Source: Escallonia rubra
Lineage: Eukaryota; Streptophyta; Magnoliopsida; Escalloniales; Escalloniaceae
Direction of reading: 5' to 3'
DNA length: 64,000 nucleotides
NCBI GenBank assembly: GCA_033065855.1
Contig: JAVXUO010000913.1
Span: 175,489 to 239,488 of the forward strand
Shown here: positions 45,792 to 55,380 of the stretch, one piece after another
Layout of the letters: each line of letters begins with the position of its first letter
Position numbering within the stretch: the first letter of the stretch is position 1
Notes under the pieces: model-generated
What the model was told of the DNA's origin: nothing
What the model saw: only the letters and a program-made list of their open reading frames with translations
The model's database searches: none
Position numbers and translations under genes: made by a program

Positions 45792-48700
45792 TCAAGTTGG
45801 TGCATAGATATCCCACATGCCCAACTTGCTCAAAAACTTCGAGAATACTCTACTTGAAACTGCTTTAGTGAGAATATCAGCCAACTGATCCTCTGATCGA
45901 ATATGAGGCAACTCCACAATCTTCTCGTCCAATTTCTCCTTAATGAAGAATCTGTCTATCTCCACATGTTTTGTGCGATCATGTTGAACTGGATTATGAG
46001 CAATGTCACAGGCGGCTTTATTGTTGCAATAGAGCTTGGTTGGCTGCTTAGATACACAACCTAGGTCTTGTAATATAAGTCTTAGCCATAATGCCTCACA
46101 TACTCCAAGTGCAATACCTCTAAACTCAGCCTCCGCACTTGATCTTGCAACAACATTTTGTTTTTTGCTTCTCCATGTAACTAGATTACCTCCTACAAAG
46201 GTGAAGTAACCTGAAGTAGAACGCCTGTCATCTACTGCTCCAGCCCAGTCTGCATCCGTATATACATCCACACTCTGATGATCCTCATTTTTAGTGAATA
46301 AAATTCCTTGTCCAGGAGCAGACTTTAGATACCTCAAAATACGTAGAACTGCATTCATGTGTTGCTCTCCAGGATTGTGCATATACTGGCTTACAATACT
46401 TAATGCATAGGCCAAGTCTGGCCTTGTGTGTGCTAAGTACATCAATCTCCCTACGAGTCTCTGATATCTTCCTTTATCAACCGGTACTTGATTGGATTCA
46501 ATACGTAATTTTAATCCTTCTTCCACCGGTGTATCTACTGGTTGACATGCTAACATACCAGTTTCTCGTAATAAGTCTAAGGCATACTTTCTTTGAGACA
46601 GAAAAATCCCTTTATTAGACCTAGACACTTCAATCCCAAGAAAATATTTCAAGGGGCCAAGATATTTCATTTTGAATTCCCTGGACAAGTGACCCTGTAG
46701 AGCTTCCCTTTCTTCAGGATCATTTCCTGTAACCACCATATCATCCACATACACAATTAAGACAATGATTTTACCTTGCTTTTTCTTCAAGAATAATGTA
46801 TGATCTGAATTACTCTGACGGTAACCAAAAACTCTCATTAACTTCGTAAATCTTCCAAACCACGCCCTCAGAGATTGTTTCAACCCATACAATGCTTTCT
46901 GTAGTTTGCACACCTTATGACTATCTGTCTTCGGCATCATGCATCCAGGTGAGAGTTCCATGTAGACTTTTTCAGACAACTCTCCATGTAAGAAGGCATT
47001 TTTCACATCAAACTGTTGTAATGGCCAATTCAAGTTCGCAACTAGCGACAACAAGACTCGTACTGTGTTGATTTTAGCTACAGGTGCGAAGGTCTTTGTA
47101 TAATCAATTCCATAGGTTTGGGTGTACCCTTTTGCCACTAGTCTCGCCTTAAAGCGTTCAATTGTACCATCTGCTTTGTACTTCACGGTATAAATCCACC
47201 GACATCCAACTGGTTTCTTTCCTGGTGGACGATCAATAACTTCCTCGGTTTTATTTTCTTGCAATGATTTCATCTCCTCATTCATAGTTTCTTTCCACCT
47301 TGGGTCAGCTAAGGCTTCATGCACATTGTTAGGAATAGATACAGTAGATAATTGATTTACAAATGACTGATTTGATTCTGACAAACGATGGTTTGACACA
47401 AAATGACTCATGGGATATTTAACTTTGCTACACAGTTCAGGTTCATATGTGGGTTTAGGTATACCTCTGGTGAGACGCTGTGGTAGTTGTTTTCTATGTG
47501 GTTCAGGAGCATCCTCAGCAAGCGATTGGTGTTGTGTGTTAGTTGCATGTGGTATGTCAAACTCGGACTGAGATGGAGTTACAACTTCAGTTTCTGCATG
47601 CTTTTGACTACTTTCTTCAACGAATTTCCCCACTTGATTTACAGGTTCAGCGAGTTCATCTTCAGAGATGTCCAAGTTACCCGCATCTTCAGAGATTTGA
47701 GTATCTTCAGAGATGTGTACATTCACATTTTCAGCGAGTTCATCATCATAGTCTAGAGTCTGAATTTCCTTCTGATGCTCCCCCTGAAGTTCAGACTCGG
47801 TGGAAAAGTACATCAAATCTTCATGAAAAACTACATCCAAAGTAATAAACATTTTATGGGTAAGAGGATGATAGCATCGGTACCCCTTTTGATGAGCAGC
47901 ATATCCTACAAAGACACATCGCAGCGCTCGAGGGGATAGCTTGTTGCGCTGATGCTTATGAAGATGTACGAAGGCGACACAATAAAAAACATGAGGAGGT
48001 AAATTCGGAAGGACTGGAGCAACAATCGCCTCAACGAGGGCCTGGGAAGGTGTCTGATAATCAATAGTCCTTGAGGGTACCCGATTAATCAAATATGCTG
48101 TAGAGATGAGTACTTCCCCCCAATATGACAATGGTAGATGTGCTTCGATCAATGAAGCACGGACAACCTCCAACAAGTGACGATTTTTTCTCTCAGCCAC
48201 CCCATTTTGCTGAGGTGTATTTGAACAAGTAGTTTGATGAATGATTCCATGTGCTTTTAAATACTGCTGAAGTTCAGCACTCAAGTATTCGCCTCCATTA
48301 TCACTTCGAAGAACTTGAATTCGTACATTGTACTGAGTATGAATCATTTTACAAAATTGCTGAAATAATACGTTCACCTCACTTTTAGATTTCATCAATT
48401 GCACCCAAATCATCCTCGTACAATCGTCAATAAACGTAACAAACCGACGTGATCCACCCAAAGAATTGACTTTTGATGGGCCCCAAACATCCGAATGTAT
48501 GATCATAAAAGGATCTGGACTTTTATTCAAAGCTAACGGAAACGAAACACGATGACTTTTTGCAAGTTCACAGACTTCACACTGAAAACTAGAAACATCA
48601 CATTTTGTAAATAAAGAAGGAAATAATTTCTTCAAATAACCAAACGAGGCATGTCCTAGACATCGATGCCAAAACCAAATTTCAGATTTTTGCATTTCTC

Positions 48701-50105
48701 CCTCTGAATCATTCACCATGAGTGCCCGACGCAGCTTGTCCGAACTCTTTGACACCAAGTCCAAGTAATACAATTTTCCTCTCCTAACACCACAACCAAT
48801 CATTTGCTTCGTGTGGATGTCCTTAAATACGCAAAAATTAGGCCAGAAAATTACAACACAAAATAAGGCAGTGGTAATTTGGGAGACAGGCAACAAATTA
48901 TAATCCAAAGATGGAACAACTAAAACCGAGTCTAGATTCATATTACTAGTGAGAGGTAAGTGTCCTTCTCCAACAATTGGAGCCGGAGTGCCATTTGCAG
49001 TGGTAACGAATTTTTGTGAGGACTGTTTAAGGGTTGAGACTTGTCTAGAATCAAATGTCATATGATCCGTAGCACCGGAATCAATTATCCATGCACTATT
49101 AGTAACAAGTGTAGACATATTTAAAGCCTTACCACCATTACCTGCCACCGCCGCTAGTGCCGAGTGTTGTCCAGTAACATCATCCTCTGTCTTTGTTTCA
49201 ACCACTGCAGTACTGGAGGTCCTTTTGGAGTTTCTCTTTCGCGGATCGCGGTTATGGTCCCACCATTCTGGATACCCCACAAGTTCATAGCAACGGTTTT
49301 TGGTGTGACCGTTTTGATTGCAATGGGTGCATTTGTAGGTGGATTTATCTGCAGCATTAGTGGGTTTAGGTTGGTTTTGAGAAGGCCGATATCGGGTTAC
49401 CATGGCTGAAGCTTCAGTCCTTTCTGATTCTTCAACCATCTTTGTGCGTCTAACAGATTCACGACGGATCAATGCATGACATGCTTCTAATTCGGGAATA
49501 TGATCCTTTCTCAAAATTTCAGCACGAACTTGTTCAAATTCACCATCTAATCCAGCAAGAAAAATATGCACCCTTTGTCGTTGGACTGATTTTCGATAAG
49601 ATTCAACATCATTCTCACTCTCCATGATCACTTTATCACGGTGATCTAATTCACCAAAAATTTCAGTTAATTCTCCATAATATGCAGAGAGAGTTCGACC
49701 ACTTTGTTTGGCCGAAAAAGCCCTCTGATTCAATACAAACACCTGCAATTCGTCTGATCCATCATAAAAAGCTTTAGAAAGAGCTTTCCAGATATCTCGA
49801 GCGGTGGGTAAACGAATATATCGTTTCATGATTTCTGGAGACATAGACATCAATAGCCATCTCTTGACTTTTTGATTTTCTGCATACCACTTCTCATACA
49901 AATCATCCTCCTTAGTTAGTGGTTGAGAATTACCTCGGATGAATGAAAGTTTTTCCTTCTCTGCAATGTGCATCTCCATAATTTGAGACCACAAATCATA
50001 GTTTGTGTCATTGAGTATTATCCCTGCTTTGAACGATGAACCTTCGGATTGAATAACAATGGGAGAAGATTTGGTCCCAGATGTTTCAAAATCTGGATTG
50101 GTCAT
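45792..50105 (-). CDS. Ty1-copia gag-pol polyprotein, uninterrupted
   Basis: 1437 residues with no stop or frameshift. Order is copia type: gag (NYDLWSQIMEMHIAEKEKL near residue 35), CCHC zinc knuckle (CTHCNQNGHTKNRC, about 258), aspartic protease (DSGATDHM, about 341), GAG-pre-integrase (HRCLGHASFGYL), integrase with the D,D,E residues in IHSDVWGP, SDNGGEY and GVAERKNR (about 540-640), reverse transcriptase with YVDDMVV (about 1115), and RNase H with DADWAG (about 1287) and RSSAEAEFR. Sites known to be catalytic are present, so it may still be coding-competent. The TGA stop lies inside the polypurine tract, 7 bases from the 3' LTR, so there is almost no untranslated 3' interior. No internal stop or frameshift separates gag from pol. 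I did not assign a lineage. Confidence 0.97.
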   Translation of the reverse strand: MTNPDFETSGTKSSPIVIQSEGSSFKAGIILNDTNYDLWSQIMEMHIAEKEKLSFIRGNSQPLTKEDDLYEKWYAENQKVKRWLLMSMSPEIMKRYIRLPTARDIWKALSKAFYDGSDELQVFVLNQRAFSAKQSGRTLSAYYGELTEIFGELDHRDKVIMESENDVESYRKSVQRQRVHIFLAGLDGEFEQVRAEILRKDHIPELEACHALIRRESVRRTKMVEESERTEASAMVTRYRPSQNQPKPTNAADKSTYKCTHCNQNGHTKNRCYELVGYPEWWDHNRDPRKRNSKRTSSTAVVETKTEDDVTGQHSALAAVAGNGGKALNMSTLVTNSAWIIDSGATDHMTFDSRQVSTLKQSSQKFVTTANGTPAPIVGEGHLPLTSNMNLDSVLVVPSLDYNLLPVSQITTALFCVVIFWPNFCVFKDIHTKQMIGCGVRRGKLYYLDLVSKSSDKLRRALMVNDSEGEMQKSEIWFWHRCLGHASFGYLKKLFPSLFTKCDVSSFQCEVCELAKSHRVSFPLALNKSPDPFMIIHSDVWGPSKVNSLGGSRRFVTFIDDCTRMIWVQLMKSKSEVNVLFQQFCKMIHTQYNVRIQVLRSDNGGEYLSAELQQYLKAHGIIHQTTCSNTPQQNGVAERKNRHLLEVVRASLIEAHLPLSYWGEVLISTAYLINRVPSRTIDYQTPSQALVEAIVAPVLPNLPPHVFYCVAFVHLHKHQRNKLSPRALRCVFVGYAAHQKGYRCYHPLTHKMFITLDVVFHEDLMYFSTESELQGEHQKEIQTLDYDDELAENVNVHISEDTQISEDAGNLDISEDELAEPVNQVGKFVEESSQKHAETEVVTPSQSEFDIPHATNTQHQSLAEDAPEPHRKQLPQRLTRGIPKPTYEPELCSKVKYPMSHFVSNHRLSESNQSFVNQLSTVSIPNNVHEALADPRWKETMNEEMKSLQENKTEEVIDRPPGKKPVGCRWIYTVKYKADGTIERFKARLVAKGYTQTYGIDYTKTFAPVAKINTVRVLLSLVANLNWPLQQFDVKNAFLHGELSEKVYMELSPGCMMPKTDSHKVCKLQKALYGLKQSLRAWFGRFTKLMRVFGYRQSNSDHTLFLKKKQGKIIVLIVYVDDMVVTGNDPEEREALQGHLSREFKMKYLGPLKYFLGIEVSRSNKGIFLSQRKYALDLLRETGMLACQPVDTPVEEGLKLRIESNQVPVDKGRYQRLVGRLMYLAHTRPDLAYALSIVSQYMHNPGEQHMNAVLRILRYLKSAPGQGILFTKNEDHQSVDVYTDADWAGAVDDRRSTSGYFTFVGGNLVTWRSKKQNVVARSSAEAEFRGIALGVCEALWLRLILQDLGCVSKQPTKLYCNNKAACDIAHNPVQHDRTKHVEIDRFFIKEKLDEKIVELPHIRSEDQLADILTKAVSSRVFSKFLSKLGMWDIYAPT

Positions 50106-50155
50106 GGTTGAGAGCGGGATTCAAGATTCAAGTAATTCAGGCTTCAAGTTTTGAA

Positions 50156-50167
50156 GCTCTGATACCA
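50156..50167 (-). promoter_or_regulatory. primer-binding site of the copia element
   Basis: TGGTATCAGAGC on the minus strand, complementary to the 3' end of initiator Met tRNA, directly adjoining the 5' LTR. Confidence 0.93.
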
Positions 50168-50390
50168 AGTAGAAATCAAAGGTAGAATAATATTTTCATT
50201 CATACTCTTTACATTGTGTGTACATGTATATATACTAATGGAGCAACCAATCTAGATCGTACAATCACTCCAAATCCTATAATCAAGCATATAACTATTC
50301 CTATAATTAAGCAGTCATTATCTACAATACAAGAAAGTCTTCTTTACAAAATAGGAAATGATCATACAAAAAATCATCCAAATCACAACA
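50168..50390 (-). repeat. 5' LTR of the copia element
   Basis: 223 bp; on the minus strand TGTTGTGATTTGG ... GATTTCTACT. It should carry the Pol II promoter of the element. Confidence 0.95.
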
Positions 50391-50395
50391 ATTTT

Positions 50396-50815
50396 TCCTT
50401 GATAAAGTGTCTCGGTGGTTTTAAAACCATCTGATTGTTACATCTTACGCTTTGAATTAATTTATCTGACATATATTACCTTTGAGTTCATTCTCTTCAT
50501 TTAATTTTTTAAATTTTAGAAAGTTTTTTACTTTAATAAAAGTATGTGATTGACAGTAATACTAAATTGCATCCAGTCCATAAACTAGTGTGATAAGTTC
50601 GTAAGTTCAACAATATGAATCATAACCCGACATTCAAGAGGATATATTACAAAATGGTTAAGGATAAAACATAGTACAATTTAGGATTGTTTTTGATGAA
50701 TCTCACATTTACCTTCTTTTCTGCCCCAATGGAATTATTTGCTCTTGAGAGAGGTCATATCTTATAGCTAGAACAACAGTCATAGCCAAAATGTACGTCC
50801 TTCCTTTTTGGTCTC
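50396..50815. other. 3' flank of the membrane-protein gene
   Basis: AT-rich; presumed 3' UTR of the minus-strand gene, nothing else seen. Confidence 0.4.
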
Positions 50816-53134
50816 CTACTCAACAGCTATATGCAACTCAACAGAAACGGATGAAGCTTTATCATTGTCGGGTGGAGACCTAGAAGCAGAGGGATTAGTC
50901 AGCTTGATTGAAGTGCGCCACTCATCAATATATGCTACTTGATTGGGGTCCAGGGGAGGAAGTTCTCGCTGTTGGAGGGTGTTCAGAATCGCCTCGGTTT
51001 CACCAAGAAGACGAGCTGCGAGCCTGACACTCTCCTCCCTCTTGTCTATGGCATTACAGAAGCACTTCCTGCTTATGACACCCGGCAGGTTGGTGAGGCA
51101 AGCGCACAATATATCCGCGATCATGACTGATAATTGCTCAAACAATTCCTCATTGCTCTGGTGGTTGTCTTGGTGTTGAAGTAGTAATGTCTGGCTGATT
51201 CTGTACATTGAATTAGCAGCAATAACTTTGACTGGCCAATTGAGAGGCTCGTGTTCTGGACCTCTGTTCACGTCGCTCAGGAATTCCATGACGCAATCTT
51301 TAGCTATATCAGCCAGCCTTTGAAGATTTTCCCTCCAAGTTTTGCCTTTGAGAGCTATCCTTTGGAGATCCTCGTCAAGCCACTTGCGATAAAGTTCAAC
51401 CCTAACCCACACAAAATTTGCTGCATCTTTTAAGTTTATCCAGTCTTCAATGTTCTCCAAGGTTTGATCTATAAGGCTGGCATAAGAGAGGCCTTCATTC
51501 ACGCTGCATAATAAACTATCAGCAATGTGACTCTTGATGTTGGGAAACGAAATGGCAATGCTTGTCAGGGTTACCACAGGCAGGTTCCAGGTGTTAGGAG
51601 GTTCTTCAGAATGTAGCGAGGGAACTTGGTTACTGTCGAATTCTACAATCCCCTTGAAGCCTGAAGATTTCTCCAAAAGCTCCATTAACTTTTCTGGTTG
51701 CTGCCTTTTAGCCTTCTGAATCGACCGGTCCACAGCAACGGATATGTTTTTCAAGATTCTTTCCGGCAGATCTACCTCACCTTCAAGTCGCAAAACGTAA
51801 CGGTTAAGGTCCAGCTCTACACCAGGTTCCGTATCTGATCCCTTGGTACTATTTCTTGTGACCTTTTCCTGCAAGCGCTTGCAGTAGTCCAAACCTGACA
51901 AGATTGGCCTTGCAACGAAAACAGATATTAGACAAACTGTTTTGCTTGCAACCACAATCAAAACCTGAACTCTTGTACAGAAGTTCAGTATTAAATTTTT
52001 CGCATTTTGGATAAGCTTTCTGCATTTTCTATTCCTAATTCGCAAAGGCAGTAAAGGGATTTCTTTCCACTCTGCCAGTGGTTGGATCCAGTAGCCCTCT
52101 ACTTTGAGTTCATTTCGGTAGTTGTTGCTCTCCTTCTTTGAACACTTGAAGCTTACGGCGGTGAACCATCTGAATGCTGGTGCGATGGTGCCCACTATCA
52201 CCCCAATAGATTGAATCCAGACAATAAAAACTGTTGACCAGCCATAGTCCGAAGTAGAATCTGGAGCCTGAAAATATGGAGCCACTAGAAAATATGGAGG
52301 CCTTTGAATATACAACCAAATTCTAACTTCAGCTTCGACCAGCGAGATAGCAACCATCAAACAGATTACTCCCGAAGTAGTGGAGGTTGCTGAACACGCC
52401 ATTACAAATTGAGGGCTACCAGTTTCTGCCATCAACCAATATTTTCTCACAACATCTTTTAAAAAATCTACGCTAGACTTGTTAGATTCTTTTGGTTCTT
52501 CAGTTGAAACTGTTTTGTGCATGTCTCGATACTTCACCTCTAAAATCCTTTTGGAAATTGGAACTGCTAAAGCTGAGAAACTCAAAATAACAAGCAAAAG
52601 AAGCATGAAGAACATCACGACAACATGCTCTTTCGCTATATAAGTTTTGTAAGTGTTAATTTCGCCTGTCTTCAATTGAATGCAGACATTTACGAGAATG
52701 GTGATCACCAGAATACTAACGGCTATTACATTCAGGAGAATATCTCTGTTATCCATGGGTCCAATAGAAGGCATTAAATTACCTATAATGGTGCACATGA
52801 AAGCTGTGCTGCTTAGTTTAGCAAGCTGATCAGCGCTACCCCCCATGGGAGAGCTTAGATCCACCGGTAACTTCATTGCTACAGCTAACAATGTCAAGGA
52901 AGCCGCATTGAGACCGAAAAACTTGGAGGGGAACCAGAGTTTTCTTTGGCGGAAACCTTGGTAGGCATCGGCAGCCATTGCTAAGGAGCAAACCAGGGAT
53001 ACTGCGGCGACATAGATGCCGATCCACAGCATAGGTGCACCGAAAGTCTTCTCTTCGTTGAGTTTGGCAGAAAATAAATCAAAGCAATCCTCAAAAGATT
53101 CATCCTGATTCGTGTCCATTTCAAGAGCTTTCAC
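50816..53134 (-). CDS. multi-pass membrane protein of unknown function
   Basis: Intronless, 772 residues. I do not recognise a named domain; it looks like a plant family that databases usually leave uncharacterised. About eight hydrophobic segments are visible near residues 36-57, 73-90, 108-126, 132-153, 169-193, 241-268, 300-324 and 388-411. The first segment follows an acidic N-terminus; the last half (about 412-772) is soluble and helix-rich, with Trp-bearing stretches such as EDWINLKDAANFVWVRVELYRKW. No catalytic or transporter signature motif was seen. The start at 53134 is the first ATG; a second in-frame Met lies at residue 6. A decayed paralogue lies at 60870-62720, and pieces of its upstream region are repeated at 56.6-56.9 and 60.6-61.0 kb, so it was once part of a tandem family. 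Role unknown. Confidence 0.9.
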   Translation of the reverse strand: MKALEMDTNQDESFEDCFDLFSAKLNEEKTFGAPMLWIGIYVAAVSLVCSLAMAADAYQGFRQRKLWFPSKFFGLNAASLTLLAVAMKLPVDLSSPMGGSADQLAKLSSTAFMCTIIGNLMPSIGPMDNRDILLNVIAVSILVITILVNVCIQLKTGEINTYKTYIAKEHVVVMFFMLLLLVILSFSALAVPISKRILEVKYRDMHKTVSTEEPKESNKSSVDFLKDVVRKYWLMAETGSPQFVMACSATSTTSGVICLMVAISLVEAEVRIWLYIQRPPYFLVAPYFQAPDSTSDYGWSTVFIVWIQSIGVIVGTIAPAFRWFTAVSFKCSKKESNNYRNELKVEGYWIQPLAEWKEIPLLPLRIRNRKCRKLIQNAKNLILNFCTRVQVLIVVASKTVCLISVFVARPILSGLDYCKRLQEKVTRNSTKGSDTEPGVELDLNRYVLRLEGEVDLPERILKNISVAVDRSIQKAKRQQPEKLMELLEKSSGFKGIVEFDSNQVPSLHSEEPPNTWNLPVVTLTSIAISFPNIKSHIADSLLCSVNEGLSYASLIDQTLENIEDWINLKDAANFVWVRVELYRKWLDEDLQRIALKGKTWRENLQRLADIAKDCVMEFLSDVNRGPEHEPLNWPVKVIAANSMYRISQTLLLQHQDNHQSNEELFEQLSVMIADILCACLTNLPGVISRKCFCNAIDKREESVRLAARLLGETEAILNTLQQRELPPLDPNQVAYIDEWRTSIKLTNPSASRSPPDNDKASSVSVELHIAVE

Positions 53135-53600
53135 CTTTTTTGACGGTTCCTTCTCCTTAGGACACGAAGATTATAGTTTCGGTTCAGTAGATATCTGACA
53201 AGAAGGAAGAACTTCTTAGCATCTGTTGGTTGAAGTACTAGTACTTCAGCTTTAGTACAAAAAAAATTCATGTCATTTTCTTGACTAATAAAGTAATCAG
53301 AAAATGTCTTCTCTACTGAAATATATTTTCTTACTGATCGCTACAGAAAGGATTGGTAAAAGCTCAAACACACATAGGTAGTAAAATGATTCTGCACTTC
53401 GCTATTTCAGAGAATATTCATTTGCCTTAGGTTGCTGCCAATTTTCTCCCTCTTTTCGAGGAATGATCCTGAGCGACACGCCAAGCCGACATATACACGC
53501 GTTCCTGAATTCCTACAAGCAACTCCAACCACTCTTCCTAAGTCAATGTCTTCAAGGTGAAACGTCCTTATAACAAGCGGCGCGGGATGGGTCATGTCTT
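53135..53600 (-). promoter_or_regulatory. upstream region of the membrane-protein gene
   Basis: Parts recur downstream: TTCTTACTGATCGCTACAG...AAAGCTCAAACA (53325-53370) and GCGACACGCCAAGCCGACA...CGCGTTCCT plus CACTCTTCCTAAGTCAATGTCTTC (53470-53555) have relatives at 56600-56770 and 60590-61010. No core promoter element is convincing. Confidence 0.45.
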
Positions 53601-53603
53601 TAA

Positions 53604-54297
53604 GACTGTTTGGAATGAATTTTTTTTTGGAATTGGAATTCAAACGGAATTTGAAAAGTTATTAGAATTGAAATGAATTCCAAATTTTGTGTTTGGAACA
53701 AATTGGAATTCAATTTCCCGAAATTCTTATCTTTTGTTTGGAAGATAGAAAGATTGGAAAAGGGATTGTGCTTTTGACTATTATATCTTTTTAAAAATTC
53801 TGAGTTTAAAAACAAACATTAGTTAAAATTAATGTAAAGGGTAAATCAAGCATTTCAAGCGAACAATGCATACTACAATGAGTTCATCTATGTTTTTAGT
53901 GAAGCCAAGGAAAGTTCAAGTAATAGTTCCAATATGAATAGTGCTAATGTCGATGTGAACCAGGCGCAACAGGCCAAGGTCGACGGCGACGTCAGAATAG
54001 ACGAAGGAGCCGAGACAGAGGACTAGCTGGTAGAGGGTTTTTTGTATCTGCCAGAGGTTTTTTCAAGATGAAAGAGATAAGTTTTTACGATGTTTTTTCA
54101 AGGGTAGATTAGGAAGTTTATGTTTTTGATAACTTCTCAGAAACAAATTCCACCAAATCCAACATCTTTTGGTGGGATTTCAGCATGTTAAACCAAATCC
54201 CATAAAATTCAATTCCAAATTCATTTTTAAGTATTCCAAACAGCTGAAATTCCAATTTCAATTCCAAATCCCATGAAATCCATGGTTCCAAACAGTC
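53604..54297. mobile_element. Harbinger/Tourist-like MITE
   Basis: 694 bp bounded by GACTGTTTGGAA and TTCCAAACAGTC with a TAA target duplication (53601-53603 and 54298-54300), as in PIF/Harbinger elements. Both ends repeat GGAATTGGAATT / AATTCCAATTCC motifs inward. The middle (53990-54040) has a short GC-richer open stretch (NSANVDVNQAQQAKVDGD) of unknown origin. No transposase. Confidence 0.85.
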
Positions 54298-54329
54298 TAA
54301 CGAAATTTTCATCTCCTTCTATCACGGGA

Positions 54330-54972
54330 CCAACCTGGGGGTGTGTGTGGGGGGGGGGGGGGGGGGTTCCCTCAACATTTTTGAAAATTTTCTTTTAGTT
54401 TCTTAGATGATGAAAAAACACATTTAAATATTTGAAATGTTTACAAAAATTCATTCTATTGTGACATTAATTTATTAGCATTTCATTTCGTTGTGTCTTT
54501 TATTCTTTGTGTCCTATCATAATCTTTTATCTTTGTCATTTTCTTTCTCTGCCTTCATTCTTCTAAATCTCCACATTAAAAAAAACAAGAATAGATTAAA
54601 GTTCGTTCTTTTTTTTTTTTTGGTTTAAATTCATATAATTTGCTAACTTATGCGTGACTAATATACTCATATAGTTAATAATCACATTAGTAATATATTT
54701 ATACAGTAAGAGTTAACATTTTTTCATACAAAATTAAAACTTTATTGTTGACTAACCTTAACAAGTTAAATAAATTACTATGCATATTGAAATATATCGT
54801 TAATAGTCAAATTGAGTATTCTATTTTGTATTTAACGGATTCAATATTGACGTTAATTATAATGTGTTTTTTATTATTGCTGTTTTACGTGAACTAAAAC
54901 CCCTTGAATTCTTTTATACTGGCAATCAAATTTTTTTTATGATTTTTTGGCACCTCCCGATTAGACTTTCTG
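54330..54972. mobile_element. inverted relative of the hAT-type element at 43505-44147
   Basis: On the minus strand it begins CAGGGGCGGATTCAGAAAGTC and shares TTGAATCCGTTAAATACAA, AAGGTTAGTCAACAAT and AACTCTTACT with the other copy; it ends in a poly-G run (54348-54366) matching the other's poly-C. No target duplication found. Confidence 0.75.
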
Positions 54973-55181
54973 AATCCGCCCCTGCGCAGCTTATTCAATG
55001 CCTATTGACAAGACAGCGAAGTGATAATGGTTATTCAATGCCCTGTGATGAATCTGAATCACCTTTTGTCATTCTTTAAGACGTGTATTGAATAGCAAGC
55101 CGATCTCCTGCTGTCTAAGTTTATGTAACGTAAACATGGCAATCCTCTAATAGCGTTACAACGGGACATTCCAAACTCATT

Positions 55182-55335
55182 CCTTCCAATTTGTCAAGAG
55201 AGAACTTACATCGTCAAGGGAAGGCTGATATGTACCGAAATTGATAAATTCAGTGGCACTTGTTACTAACCCCATTTCAATCGTAATTTGGAGTGAATTT
55301 ACCCATTCTCAGGAGTTGCACCAACTTCCCATGGT
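55182..55335 (+). repeat. duplicated block X, copy 1
   Basis: CCTTCCAATTTGTCAAGAG through CATTCTCAGGAGTTGCACC recurs at 56875-57026 with few changes. Confidence 0.9.
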
Positions 55336-55380
55336 CCCGAATCCCCCTTTTTCCCAATAAAAATCATCCCACCCTAACAC

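Larger units (their letters stand above)
45562..50390 (-). mobile_element. complete Ty1-copia LTR retrotransposon
   Basis: 4829 bp with 223-bp LTRs at both ends, a 5-bp target duplication ATTTT (45557-45561 and 50391-50395), a primer-binding site touching the 5' LTR, one gag-pol frame, and a polypurine tract touching the 3' LTR. LTRs differ at 9 of 223 sites by eye (about 4%); with a generic plant rate of 1.3e-8 per site per year this suggests insertion around 1.6 million years ago. It lies between unrelated intergenic DNA and the membrane-protein gene, in the same orientation as that gene. Confidence 0.97.
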
